From NCBI GenBank assembly GCA_040954595.2, contig CM082584.2:9734001-9798000 (forward strand): a stretch of 64,000 nucleotides of DNA, written 5' to 3'. Position 1 is the stretch's first letter, and each line of letters begins with the position of its first letter. Under the pieces are notes generated by a model that was not told where the DNA came from, made no database searches, and was given only the letters and a program-made list of their open reading frames with translations. Positions 46,316-57,776 of the stretch are shown here, piece after piece. The position numbers were made by a program, and so were the translations under genes. This DNA comes from Balanoglossus misakiensis (lineage: Eukaryota; Hemichordata).

Positions 46316-48409
46316 CGGCTCAGACGTCGACGCGGGTATCAATCCACCGAACGTGTGTCGCGCTACCCACGTTTACTGGAGTGCGTGAGTCGTCATATTT
46401 TCATTCGCCTACATGTAGGCCTATTCATAATGTTGACACCCTACATGCACAGAGGTCACTCTGCATATGAGCCACTGTGACGAGAAGACATGACGCAGAG
46501 TGCAGTGGTAGGCTTTTAATATGGTAATTCCAACATGAACAGACCCGCAAATCTATTAAAACTGTTGTCAGCTTTCAATTACAACTTCCGTGTGCATTTG
46601 TACCTGTCTTAAAACAAATAGTGATTTCGAATATGAATCTGGTTTTAATTTACGCCCATTTGTCTCGTGTGGTTTATCAATATTTTGGACGACGAGGAAT
46701 TGAAATCAATTATCTAAAATTAAATCGGTAAAACCCAGCTGTTGCCAAAAAGTTAAATGGCACAGAATGATGGCAATAACACATCACCCGCATATGATAG
46801 TTATAATAACATCAAGAGAGAAATTTTCCATTTCCGAAATAATGGATTACAAGCATCACCTAGCGTATTGAGAATTGGTCATTTGAAATATGTACATATA
46901 CATATTTATGCAAATGAATATCGGCGGAGGGCGTTTATAGTTGCGTGCTGACTTTAGCTATAGGCCCAACAAAGGATCTGTCAAAATATTTGCATATCTG
47001 ATCGACGGCAGATAGAATTTACCTTACTGTTTTCAGTGATATCTGCAACGTGTGCGAATGAAATATAGTAAACAGATGTTTCAAATAGAATCTAAAAAGA
47101 CGGATGGCGAATTTTGTACCGCCACCGACGGAGCAGTTTGGTAGAGACGCATTCTCGGAAGATGGTGCGTACAACAAACAAATGAACGTTAGTGGTTCTT
47201 AGAAAAGTGATGCTTTGAAAGCGAGAGCTTCCGGTATCGCGGTGATAGTCTGCTAGTTTTTTTTTCCGGCTGTTCTGTTTGACGTCCTGTTTTTTACGCA
47301 GATGTGATGAGTTTTTTTATTGTGAAGCAGGCCGTTTACTGCCATAAAAAAAACTACCGCACTCCTAGCGGTATACACGGCTTGTAAAAATCTCACGGCG
47401 TCCGTCGCTGTCAAGGCGTATACAAAGATGAGTTACATGCGCCAGCTGGTACTGGTAGTATCATGGTACGTGGCTTGAACACTTAAAAAAAACTAACCAC
47501 TGAGTCGCGGCAGAGATATCAGAATTTTGATGAGAAAAAACGACTCGTTCAGCGATACCAATGGTTTTGTTCTCATTCGAATTCAATGTCGGCTCATTTA
47601 TATGCCGATAGCCCGAACACGCTCATTTCCAGCGAACATATACGAGCACGAATAAATAATAATACCCACCTTTGTTTCGTATTCCACTCGCCATTTTCTG
47701 TTCGTTTGGTTTTTCACATTATTCAGGTTCGTGAATCGCGTTGTTTTTCTGTCTCTATTGTATTAAACCCGGGCAAAACTGTTTACGTAACGTATAGTTG
47801 TTCGTCGCCTGATCAGCATCAATGGACCGACGCACCTTTTGTGGACTCATGCACTTTAAAATGAGGATGGTTTCACCCGGAAGTAGAAACTGGTCGGCAG
47901 CTGTCGCGTGAATTTTTCACTCGTCACGTCATCGTCATCCACACATGTCTACATGCGTTGCCGACAAACTAAACGTCCTTGCTCTGAAGAACCTTTTCAC
48001 CATGTTCATTTTATCACAACGGTGAAATATTGAAGTACAACAACAATGTTCCAAATATGTGACAACATTTAATGAGTTATAGTAAATATTTCTAAAAGAA
48101 AGATTACAAATTTTGAGACTCGTGTCATTAAACCCTGTACATAAATCGTCTTCCACCAGCTCCAGTGCTAAATAATATAAGCAATAAAGCGACGTCAGAT
48201 GTCAGCAATATTTTCCCCGAAAAAGGGTTTAAGAAAGACACCTGGTACAATTGTTTCTCTTCAGTCACTCATATTTACATGTTATTCCATGATTTGATCG
48301 TAACCCCAATTATTATTCACGCTTAGAACTTCGCTATAGGGTCAATGTTTCTGGCTAGATGATAAGGACAGGTGGTGGTCACGGGTCGATACTGACTTCT
48401 GGCCACTGT
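46316..48409. other. Intergenic between CD225 genes 2 and 3
   Basis: Apart from one possible orphan first exon on + (47104-47164), no gene was recognised. Open frames near 46757 and 47586 lack features. Confidence 0.4.
47104..47164 (+). other. Possible orphan first coding exon
   Basis: A Kozak-like ATG opens 20 codons (MANFVPPPTEQFGRDAFSED) plus one base before a usable donor (GATG|GTGCGT). The exon ends in phase 1, like the first exons of CD225 genes 2-5. I found no matching downstream exon nearby on +. It could be an alternative first exon for CD225 gene 4, a remnant, or chance. Confidence 0.25.
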
Positions 48410-50565
<2,156 letters not shown>

Positions 50566-51307
50566 CCTTGGCGATATGACAATTTGCTCCGCTTATTTTA
50601 TGATATTTCTGATTAATTATTCTCCAAGTTTATGACGTCAGTCAAATAATATTTAAGCCCGTCACGGGACAGGAGTGGTGCATCTTTGTGTAAATAGACG
50701 ATTTTGTTAGTTTGAAATGTCGGTGAAGGGTATAGGCTCCGACTTCGCCTGGCAGCGTCGATAAATCAACACAGCAAGGTACCAAGCCGATGCGCACGGC
50801 CAATATGTAATATTTACACACAAGTGGCAATAAGGCTCGATCGCAGTCCGTTTGCCATAAGAGTCTTTTCCTGCCCCGCTCCTTGGTTGGTCATGCGGAC
50901 GGAAAGACAATGATTATGTCGTTAAAAGTTCTAAAAAAAAGTAGTCTATGCTTCGAGACATGTATAAGGTAGACCCATCCAGAAAGAGCACATGTCACGC
51001 CTAGAGTACTGCAGTTATGCAGCCCACACATTTACAACAGGGATATAATGGCTCTAGGGAATTTTCAGACGTGCCATAGAGAGATTCTCGCTCGCATCCT
51101 CAGTAAAGCAAACGCATCGTGTCGTGATGTCATGTCATTCCGAGATGTGTCATGCGCCGCAGACTGATGTGCGCCATCACCGGCGTCGACCGTGGGTCAC
51201 TTCATGGTCAGGCGACTACAGTGAAAGCGAAAAGAATGACCTTATTGTGAATACGGAAGTCGGAAAGAAGAGTTTCGCGTTTTATAATTTAGTTCGAGAT
51301 AGCAAAC
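50566..51307. promoter_or_regulatory. Head-to-head spacer between CD225 genes 3 and 4
   Basis: The start codons of CD225 gene 3 (-) and gene 4 (+) are 742 bases apart and point away from each other, so this stretch must hold both promoters or one shared promoter. Distinct core elements could not be assigned by eye. Confidence 0.45.
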
Positions 51308-52204
51308 ATGTCCTACGATATGTCAGGTAAGTCGCGCTTCCAATAACGTCGCGTTGGCTTTTAGATTTACTTCCTCGTAGATGCGCTCACTGCGTTTTTG
51401 CAAGTGCGACTAGCTCGCCAGTACAAGGTCGTCCGTCAACTCGCTAGACACTAGTTCTGCAGAATTAATTGCGACTCAAGTCGTGACCTCATTGCGATGA
51501 CAAATCTGTCGTTATTCCAGTTTTCAAAGCATTTCTTCAATCTTACAATACAATAATGATGGGTAATGTGGTAAACTTCACCATGTGATACCATGTGGTC
51601 CGTTGTGATCATATTTCGTATAATTTTCATTCCCTTGTCAATGGCTGTGGTTTATGCTTGTCCTTGACCCGAATTGAGCGTCAGTTTTTGACCACACAAC
51701 GTATATCACGCAGTAAGAACGCCAAATTGGTTATGTTTGGGAGGCATCGTGAAGTGATGTATGTGCACAGTCGCATGTGAGAATATGGCACCATCTGCTT
51801 TTCAGTTGTCGTAAATTGGGTCAGGGTAATAATTTAACACAATTCAACACTATAAATCTCGTTCGTATGTGTGCCTTGTTTCCCCAATCCTGTACAGAGA
51901 AATACAATCTTCTCGGGCAACCAGAGAAGCGAGTGCAGTTCGCTGAACCAGACCACTTCGATGCCCCACCTTCAGCACCCTCTTATTCACAAAGAGTTGC
52001 TGTGAGTAGTTTGCTTTCGTGTCGTGGGTGTTCACTACCCTATCTAGAAGAATCGGCGCTTATAAGTAATACGATTAATTATCACGAAAACGAATTGTAT
52101 CAGAAGGTAGTATAAATCGTTTCTGGGTTCCTAACCTTTCCTGAAAAAGACCGTTACTCATATATCCATGACATTTGTTTTCATGTGCATGATTGGCAGG
52201 TAAC

Positions 52205-52208
52205 AGAC
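52205..52208. repeat. Target-site duplication, left copy (agac)
   Basis: The four bases agac directly precede the left LTR and recur directly after the right LTR at 56404-56407. Confidence 0.75.
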
Positions 52209-52380
52209 TGTTGTGATCGCCGATGTCTCACCTGAGTGCGTCTAAACTACGGTTTTCTAAAGGTCTTTTGGGAGGTCAGTCGAAGGCATGCTGCTCAATC
52301 CCAAGCATAGCAGAAAGAGAACGAACTACTTCCGCCCAGGGGTGGGTAGGGTCAGTGACGTCATGGGCAGATTCACAACA
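52209..52380 (-). repeat. LTR (3' LTR in element orientation)
   Basis: 172 bp with inverted termini TGTTGTGA/TCACAACA. It contains the palindrome TGACGTCA (52356-52363), the sequence of a cAMP-response element, which may serve as a promoter element. No AATAAA is seen. Confidence 0.92.
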
Positions 52381-52392
52381 CTCTTCCCCACC
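52381..52392 (-). other. Polypurine tract
   Basis: On - the bases GGTGGGGAAGAG lie directly before the 3' LTR, where plus-strand DNA synthesis is primed in LTR elements. Confidence 0.65.
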
Positions 52393-52577
52393 ACATTTTG
52401 AAGGGCTTCGTCTTCTTCCCCCAAAACACCGGGGGATAACACAACATCGAACACAACAATAACAAAAATAGAATGTCCAGCTGGGCTTTACTGGGTATGC
52501 CCCACTGGTCGGCCTGTTTGTTTCCTTTCTGGTGCCTCTTCCAACAGCTGTTGGAGGGCTTCCTCCTGTTGGTTTCT

Positions 52578-55500
52578 TTATCTTTTTGGGGTGAAGCCCG
52601 ACCGCCACGTTCCACCCCGGCTCCCTAAGCAGGAAGTGGTGACACCTTCGCTTCGGTGAGCCTGGGCTCTCATGCGGTCCGAGTGGAAGTGGGTATCTAT
52701 AGCCTGGGATAGTCCCCTGGCTGGTGACGCCGCACTGGGTCGTCTCATTTCTGGGCTTCCGGCGCTTGCTTGGGACTGTGGTCGTGGTGCCGCTGGGGCT
52801 TCCACTGCTAATTTCTTTCCAGATGGGGGCCCTTCCACTGTCCCCAAGAGGTCAGGTGGCCTCTCTGGGCTTGCTTTCTCGGGTGGCCTCCCCTGCTCAT
52901 CCTGTGGCGGCCTTTTCTCTACCCTCTCCACCGATGCCGACTTCACTCGAGGGCGGGATCCCGCAGATTTCCAGCGCCTGCTCGAACGGCTTCTCTTCCT
53001 CCTGCTGCGCCTGATGGTGGCTGTCGAGGACGCAGTGCGAGTCAGGTTTGGTAGATGTCTCGCTGGCCTTAGGATCAGTCGTCTGGGCAATGTAACTTTT
53101 GCCACTTTCCCTTTCGTCCCTTGCCGACCATATGTCATGTGTACACTTTCACCGTCAAACCGCAACTGATTTCTTCGCATATCTAGAATCACTCTCCTTG
53201 TCCGCATAAAGTCTGCCCCTAGCAACATGTCATCACCTATCGGCGCTACATACACGTCCTCTGTGAATTTGGTCTTCCCCAACTTCAGGCGCAAAGGACC
53301 TACTTTATGGGCTTTCATTTCCATTTCACGTCCTGCAGTTTGCATGATGGTGGTTTTGAGTACTGGGGGGCGGTTCCCAAGACGGCTATAGAGACGGTCT
53401 GAAATGATGGTGACTTCTGCTGCCGTGTCTACTACTGCTTGTACTTTAATCTCTTCAACTGCAATGGGCACACTGTACATAGACCCTGACACTAATTGAC
53501 ATAAAGTTATGGGCTGGGTGTCATCACCGCTGGGGGATTCATTCGCTGTGGATTCATCAGTGTCCGAATTCGGGGAATCATACTCCTGTTCGTCCAAAGA
53601 CTCCCCTGACGAGTTGTACTGTTCGTCGGTTCGTGCATCCCTAGGGTGTAGATAGAACCCGTGCCCTTGCAATGTATTGTCAGTGTGGGTATCTAAAGTG
53701 GCCTGACACACTGACCCCTCTTCTCGGGTTTTGGCACAACCCTTGGTGTCAGTGCGTGTTGTCACCCTGTCAATTCCATTTCCTCCCTCCTTCACTTTGG
53801 GATCATCTCTTCTGAGTATTGGGCCCTTTGGTGGCTCCTGGGTCAAACTTAGGCCCTCTGGTCTGACCCTTTCCCGCTGCTCAGCGAATGTTACCCGTTT
53901 CTCCCCGGAATCTGAGGTTACTCTTTCCCTTCCCTTGGGGCATTCCCTACGGAAGTGTCCAGATTCCCCACAGTTAAAACATTCCCGTCCCCTAGGGGAG
54001 GGTGACCGAGACCGGCCTGCCTCGCGTGGGGATAGGGCAACCACTGTCTTTCTCAAACCCTCTAAACTTTTGGCCATTTCAGTCATTCGTTCGTTAAGGG
54101 TATTTATCCCGGGACTGGGACTCGGGTTACGTAGGGTTCGAAACCTCTCCCGCGAGCCCGTTCCGCTGTCCGTGGGTGATAAATCCCGATCTCTGGGGGG
54201 TCGCTCCCGAATGGCTGATCGCACGCGTATGAACTCGCCGTCGCTATCTGTCTCAGATGTTACTCGTTCTACTTCTCGACGCGAGGTTCGGCGGCCGAAG
54301 ATTTCGTGATTGTTATATTGGAACCAACGTATTTTGTCTATGGCCTCTTCCATGGAGGATGCGCGTTGGTTAGCAACGTAAAGTCCTGCCTCGCGATCGG
54401 AGCATCCCTGACAAAACCTCATTATTGCCTGACGGTCCATAGCGCGTTCCGTCAGATCGGGGAAAGCGTTTGTCGCGAGGGACAGGATTCGATCGGCCCA
54501 TTTTTCGAGTGACTCCCCCTCTTTCTGATGGGACTGCTGAAATCTGATCTGCGCGGTCTCTGGCAGTTCTCGGCGCCCAAAACGCTTGTCTAGCTTACTG
54601 ACCAGCCGCTGGTAGCTGATATTTCGCTCGCGCCTGAGCAGTGTCGAGTGAAATTCGCTGGCGTCGCCGTCTAAGCAAAAGCACAAGCAACATTTGCGTT
54701 CGCTTTCCGTCCAACCCTGGGCATCCGCGTAACTGGTGAATTTATCAAAAAACACGCTCCATTTCCTCTCCCCAGTGTAAACTAAAGTTTTGGGCGTATT
54801 AAACATCCTCGAGCCGAAGGCAGGCCCTTCCCTGCCCCCACCTTGCCTCATGAACGAAGATTCACCATAAGGGTGGTTTTGCGGCACATTCCCATACGTC
54901 GGAGTCCAGGTGGCATTGGCTGGGGCGTATGGGCTAGGGCTGTTTCCCGTTTGAGATGGTGGGCCGTAGTACGTGGGATAGGGGATCCCCGGTACTGGAG
55001 GGGTGCCACCACGGTTTTCGGTGGGAAACCGCCAATCCGCGCGTTCGTAAGGGCTGGCTGGGAGCGGTGTGAACCCCATCGGATATGGTGGCGGTGGGGT
55101 AAAATACCTTGGGAAGTTGTTTGGTGGATACGGTGGAGACACCCCAACCTGGTTCCCTGGGTAACGGCTTTGCTCTGTTGTGTGAAAATTATCTCTGTCT
55201 CGGGGTCCCCTGCAGTACTCACTTGCTGTGGGAGGGTAACCCCAACTATCCAATTCTCGATGTTGGCCAATTTTCTCCCCTCCCCTGGGATATGGGGTTG
55301 TCTTGGGCCCTGTACTATTTCCCCTCCCATACTCCAGTGATGACTGATCACTTTTGCTAGCCCGCTCTGAAACTGGGATTTCGGGTGGCCCCTGGAATTT
55401 CCCCGTTTTGCGTGTATTTCTGCAGGCCGGTGTTTGCCGGTCCTCATCACTACTACTACTGTACCTTATTTCATAGGACACCATTTCGTGAAATTCAGGT

Positions 55501-55694
55501 GTGGGCCTGAGTCGGGGGATTTCCCCTAATATTTCTTTTGAGACCCTCCCATATCTATTTCTGGCTCTCAAGATTGCCTTTGCCACTTTCTTACCTACCC
55601 CTGGCAAGGTCTTAAGGGTCATGAGGTCACATGTGTTGATATAAACTGGACCCCTGGAGGCCCTCATGATGTGATCTACTGGCCCTTTAAACAC
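52578..55694 (-). CDS. Gag-protease polyprotein with N-terminal helix-hairpin-helix segment
   Basis: One frame of 1038 residues. Residues about 17-58 contain TLPGVGKKVAKAILRARNRYG, which fits a ComEA-type helix-hairpin-helix DNA-binding segment, not a usual part of Gag. Residues about 90-290 are Pro-, Gly- and Tyr-rich and likely disordered. About 305-475 resembles the capsid region of Ty3/gypsy Gag (WSVFFDKF, then LDGDASEF). A CCHC zinc knuckle CFNCGESGHFRREC lies near 571-584. A retroviral-type aspartic protease follows, with active site VVDTAAEV (Asp756) and the second-half signature MLLGADFM. The C-terminal 170 residues are basic and Pro-rich. The frame is intact, so the protein could be made and could package the element's RNA. 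No polymerase domain follows. Confidence 0.9.
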   Translation of the reverse strand: MFKGPVDHIMRASRGPVYINTCDLMTLKTLPGVGKKVAKAILRARNRYGRVSKEILGEIPRLRPTPEFHEMVSYEIRYSSSSDEDRQTPACRNTRKTGKFQGPPEIPVSERASKSDQSSLEYGRGNSTGPKTTPYPRGGEKIGQHRELDSWGYPPTASEYCRGPRDRDNFHTTEQSRYPGNQVGVSPPYPPNNFPRYFTPPPPYPMGFTPLPASPYERADWRFPTENRGGTPPVPGIPYPTYYGPPSQTGNSPSPYAPANATWTPTYGNVPQNHPYGESSFMRQGGGREGPAFGSRMFNTPKTLVYTGERKWSVFFDKFTSYADAQGWTESERKCCLCFCLDGDASEFHSTLLRRERNISYQRLVSKLDKRFGRRELPETAQIRFQQSHQKEGESLEKWADRILSLATNAFPDLTERAMDRQAIMRFCQGCSDREAGLYVANQRASSMEEAIDKIRWFQYNNHEIFGRRTSRREVERVTSETDSDGEFIRVRSAIRERPPRDRDLSPTDSGTGSRERFRTLRNPSPSPGINTLNERMTEMAKSLEGLRKTVVALSPREAGRSRSPSPRGRECFNCGESGHFRRECPKGRERVTSDSGEKRVTFAEQRERVRPEGLSLTQEPPKGPILRRDDPKVKEGGNGIDRVTTRTDTKGCAKTREEGSVCQATLDTHTDNTLQGHGFYLHPRDARTDEQYNSSGESLDEQEYDSPNSDTDESTANESPSGDDTQPITLCQLVSGSMYSVPIAVEEIKVQAVVDTAAEVTIISDRLYSRLGNRPPVLKTTIMQTAGREMEMKAHKVGPLRLKLGKTKFTEDVYVAPIGDDMLLGADFMRTRRVILDMRRNQLRFDGESVHMTYGRQGTKGKVAKVTLPRRLILRPARHLPNLTRTASSTATIRRSRRKRSRSSRRWKSAGSRPRVKSASVERVEKRPPQDEQGRPPEKASPERPPDLLGTVEGPPSGKKLAVEAPAAPRPQSQASAGSPEMRRPSAASPARGLSQAIDTHFHSDRMRAQAHRSEGVTTSCLGSRGGTWRSGFTPKR

Positions 55695-56212
55695 ACTAAT
55701 AACTAACTACACACTCCCTCACACAACACGTGGGATTTACACGAGTGAACTGTTTTATTAACAAGAATAATCCCAACACACAAAAGCTCACTCCCACACA
55801 AAAGAAACTTGAATGCTTGCTAAAGAAAATCTCTGCGCATGCGCCGAACCCCAAACACGTTTTTCATAATGAGGACCCCTCTAGCAATAGAAATGGGCCC
55901 TATGTGCCAAGATGGCGGCCGAATTTCCGCCCACGCTGCTTTAGGAAAAAACGCAGAAAATTTGACTCAAACTACCTCCAAAACCCCGGTACCTACCCAG
56001 TACCGTCCCTAAACCTCGCTAAAAAATCCCTGCGGTCCCCGAGAGTTTGCCCAGTGTCTTCTGGCCCCGGCAATCCCCGATATCCCGTTTTCCCTATGCC
56101 CAGAAAAACCCCACGTCGCACCCGGACGCAATCGCTGGATTCCGACTACACAGAAACACCACTCTCCCTCCCCCGCGTATCAAAAAAAACGTTTCCCCAC
56201 ACTAGGCTCGAA

Positions 56213-56230
56213 CACAGGCTCGCAGCGCCA
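56213..56230 (-). other. Candidate primer-binding site
   Basis: One base after the 5' LTR the - strand reads TGGCGCTGCGAGCCTGTG. TGG pairs with the CCA end of a tRNA, as primer sites do. I could not assign the tRNA. Confidence 0.5.
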
Positions 56231-56231
56231 A

Positions 56232-56403
56232 TGTTGTGATCGCCGATGTCTCACCTGAGTGCGTCTAAACTACGGTTTTCTAAAGGTCTTTTGGGAGGTC
56301 AGTCGAAGGCATGCTGCTCAATCCCAAGCATAGCAGAAAGAGAACGAACTACTTCCGCCCAGGGGTGGGTAGGGTCAGTGACGTCATGGGCAGATTCACA
56401 ACA
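56232..56403 (-). repeat. LTR (5' LTR in element orientation)
   Basis: Identical by eye to the copy at 52209-52380, including TGACGTCA (56379-56386). Read on +, it is open from an ATG at 56246 and runs in frame into exon 3 of CD225 gene 4. Confidence 0.92.
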
Positions 56404-56407
56404 AGAC
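56404..56407. repeat. Target-site duplication, right copy (agac)
   Basis: Matches 52205-52208. Removing one copy and the element restores an open CD225 exon. Confidence 0.75.
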
Positions 56408-57224
56408 CAACCATCGACCTCCCGATTTACATACGGCCAACCATTGCCATCATGGAGAATACCTGACGACCACTTTATATTTGCACTGGTCACAACTGTA
56501 TTATGCTTTTGGCCGATTGGAATGTTTGCTCTTTGGAAGTCAAGAGATGTGAGTATCTTGTCTTTCTGTCTGTCTGTCTTTCTGTAGGCCTACACTCGTA
56601 ATATTTGAGCTACTTCACTGCCAAAGTTTGATTAATTAATGTGTTTGCTTTCTTCCACCAACACAGGTCTACAGATTTTCAGCTCGGGGTGACATAGAGG
56701 GCGCCTGGCACGCATCGAATTCTGCTCGGCTGTTGTCGTGGGCAACGCTGATCGTTGGCCTTATCCTCTTGGTGATCATCGTGATTGTGGTCATCGCCGT
56801 CGACTACAACGTCGATGTCGACGTCGACGTGGATCGTCAATGACCATAGAGTGCCTCACAGACAGACGGTCTTCGTCTCCAGTCCCTGTCCTCTGGGCCC
56901 AGTTCCAGGGTTACGGTGTAATGTGTAGGATGGGTGAAAAACATTTACACTGCAGTTTGCAAATTGAAAGCCACAGCCTCAGTGATAGAAAAAATAGTGT
57001 TCATTGCAAGTCGACATTGCTGTTTGCCTTGTATCTACCTGTACTTGTCTGTTGCGGTGCTGGTGACCTATATGTTCATGCAAATGAGGCATTCACTTTG
57101 AAATTTGCACGGCAGAAACCCACCATGCATAGGCCTTCCTTATAACAGGCGCTAGTTTAGTTATATCTGTAACATTCATGACAGTTTTATACTCTTTTTA
57201 GTACGTTTTGTTGCGAAATTCATA

Positions 57225-57230
57225 AATAAA
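57225..57230 (+). terminator. Candidate poly(A) signal of CD225 gene 4
   Basis: AATAAA about 380 bases after the stop codon. Confidence 0.45.
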
Positions 57231-57776
57231 GAAAGATATGTGTCTGTGATTTAAAAAGGGAAAACGGTTGTTGTGTTACCTCTTAATTATTTATAATTCT
57301 AAACTGATGTGATAACTATGCTAAATTTCATGGGGTTTATTTAGTATACAAGTGTATATATACTTTATGACAAGCTATCCCTGATTGGAAAATAAATGTA
57401 TTCAAATTAAACACTCCAGAATTGTTGGTGTATTGCATAAAAAATGTTGTGTGCTATGAAAACCTTTGCGTATTGAACAAAGTTCTCAAAAAATAGTAAA
57501 TGCGGGTTCATTCGTCGCGGCGAACGCCCGCATTTCTGTCGTGACGTCACGCTACTGGTAAATATGACTCGTCACGTGACAGGCCTTCACAGTGTGGCCA
57601 CCTGTTTTATATAACGCATAGGACCTACAACCACAACTGGCGCTGCTGGGTAGAGAGAGATCCGTGAGTAACGATACAATCCATCCCTATAGCAAAGAAA
57701 CACGAACACGTCTCCGTATGGTTATTGCGGACTGACTTGGACTGCGCATCGTTCTGGGGATAAAATTTGATTGACC
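57231..57776. other. Intergenic between CD225 genes 4 and 5
   Basis: No coding frame was seen. It should contain the promoter of CD225 gene 5; tgacgtcac at 57541-57549 is a possible CRE-like site. Confidence 0.35.

Larger units (their letters stand above)
52209..56403 (-). mobile_element. Non-autonomous LTR retrotransposon (Gag-protease only)
   Basis: A 4195-bp element coding on -. Two 172-bp direct repeats, identical by eye, begin TGTTGTGA and end TCACAACA, the TG...CA layout of LTRs. In element order: 5' LTR 56403-56232, a primer-binding-like site starting TGGCGCTGC two bases inside the LTR, an untranslated leader, one Gag-protease frame (55694-52578), a purine-rich tract GGTGGGGAAGAG touching the 3' LTR, and the 3' LTR 52380-52209. 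The flanking 4-bp duplication fits Ty3/gypsy-like elements. No reverse transcriptase, RNase H or integrase lies in the 3851-bp interior, so it must borrow these enzymes. Identical LTRs point to a recent insertion. It lies inside exon 3 of CD225 gene 4, antisense to it. Confidence 0.93.
51308..56843 (+). pseudogene. CD225/dispanin family gene 4, coding exon 3 split by an LTR element
   Basis: Exons are 51308-51326, 51898-52001, 52200-52208 continued at 56408-56548, and 56667-56843. Leaving out the insertion and one copy of the target duplication, exon 3 is 150 bp, the same as in gene 3, and the frame runs through 149 residues; phases are 1, 0, 0. Domain features: FALVTTVLCFWPIGMFALWK as the first hydrophobic segment, SARGDIEGA with the Gly-Asp signature, a second hydrophobic helix, and a tail VDVDVDVDRQ coded by a repeated hexamer. 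It is closest to gene 5. As assembled, reading from exon 3 into the LTR meets a stop after eleven codons, so this allele cannot make the normal protein unless the element is spliced out. An uninterrupted allele may exist. Skipping exon 3 would keep the frame but lose half of the domain. Confidence 0.85.

Noticed and set aside
55730-56239. 169-residue open frame on +
   Set aside because: It lies antisense in the untranslated leader of the LTR element and has no recognisable domain.
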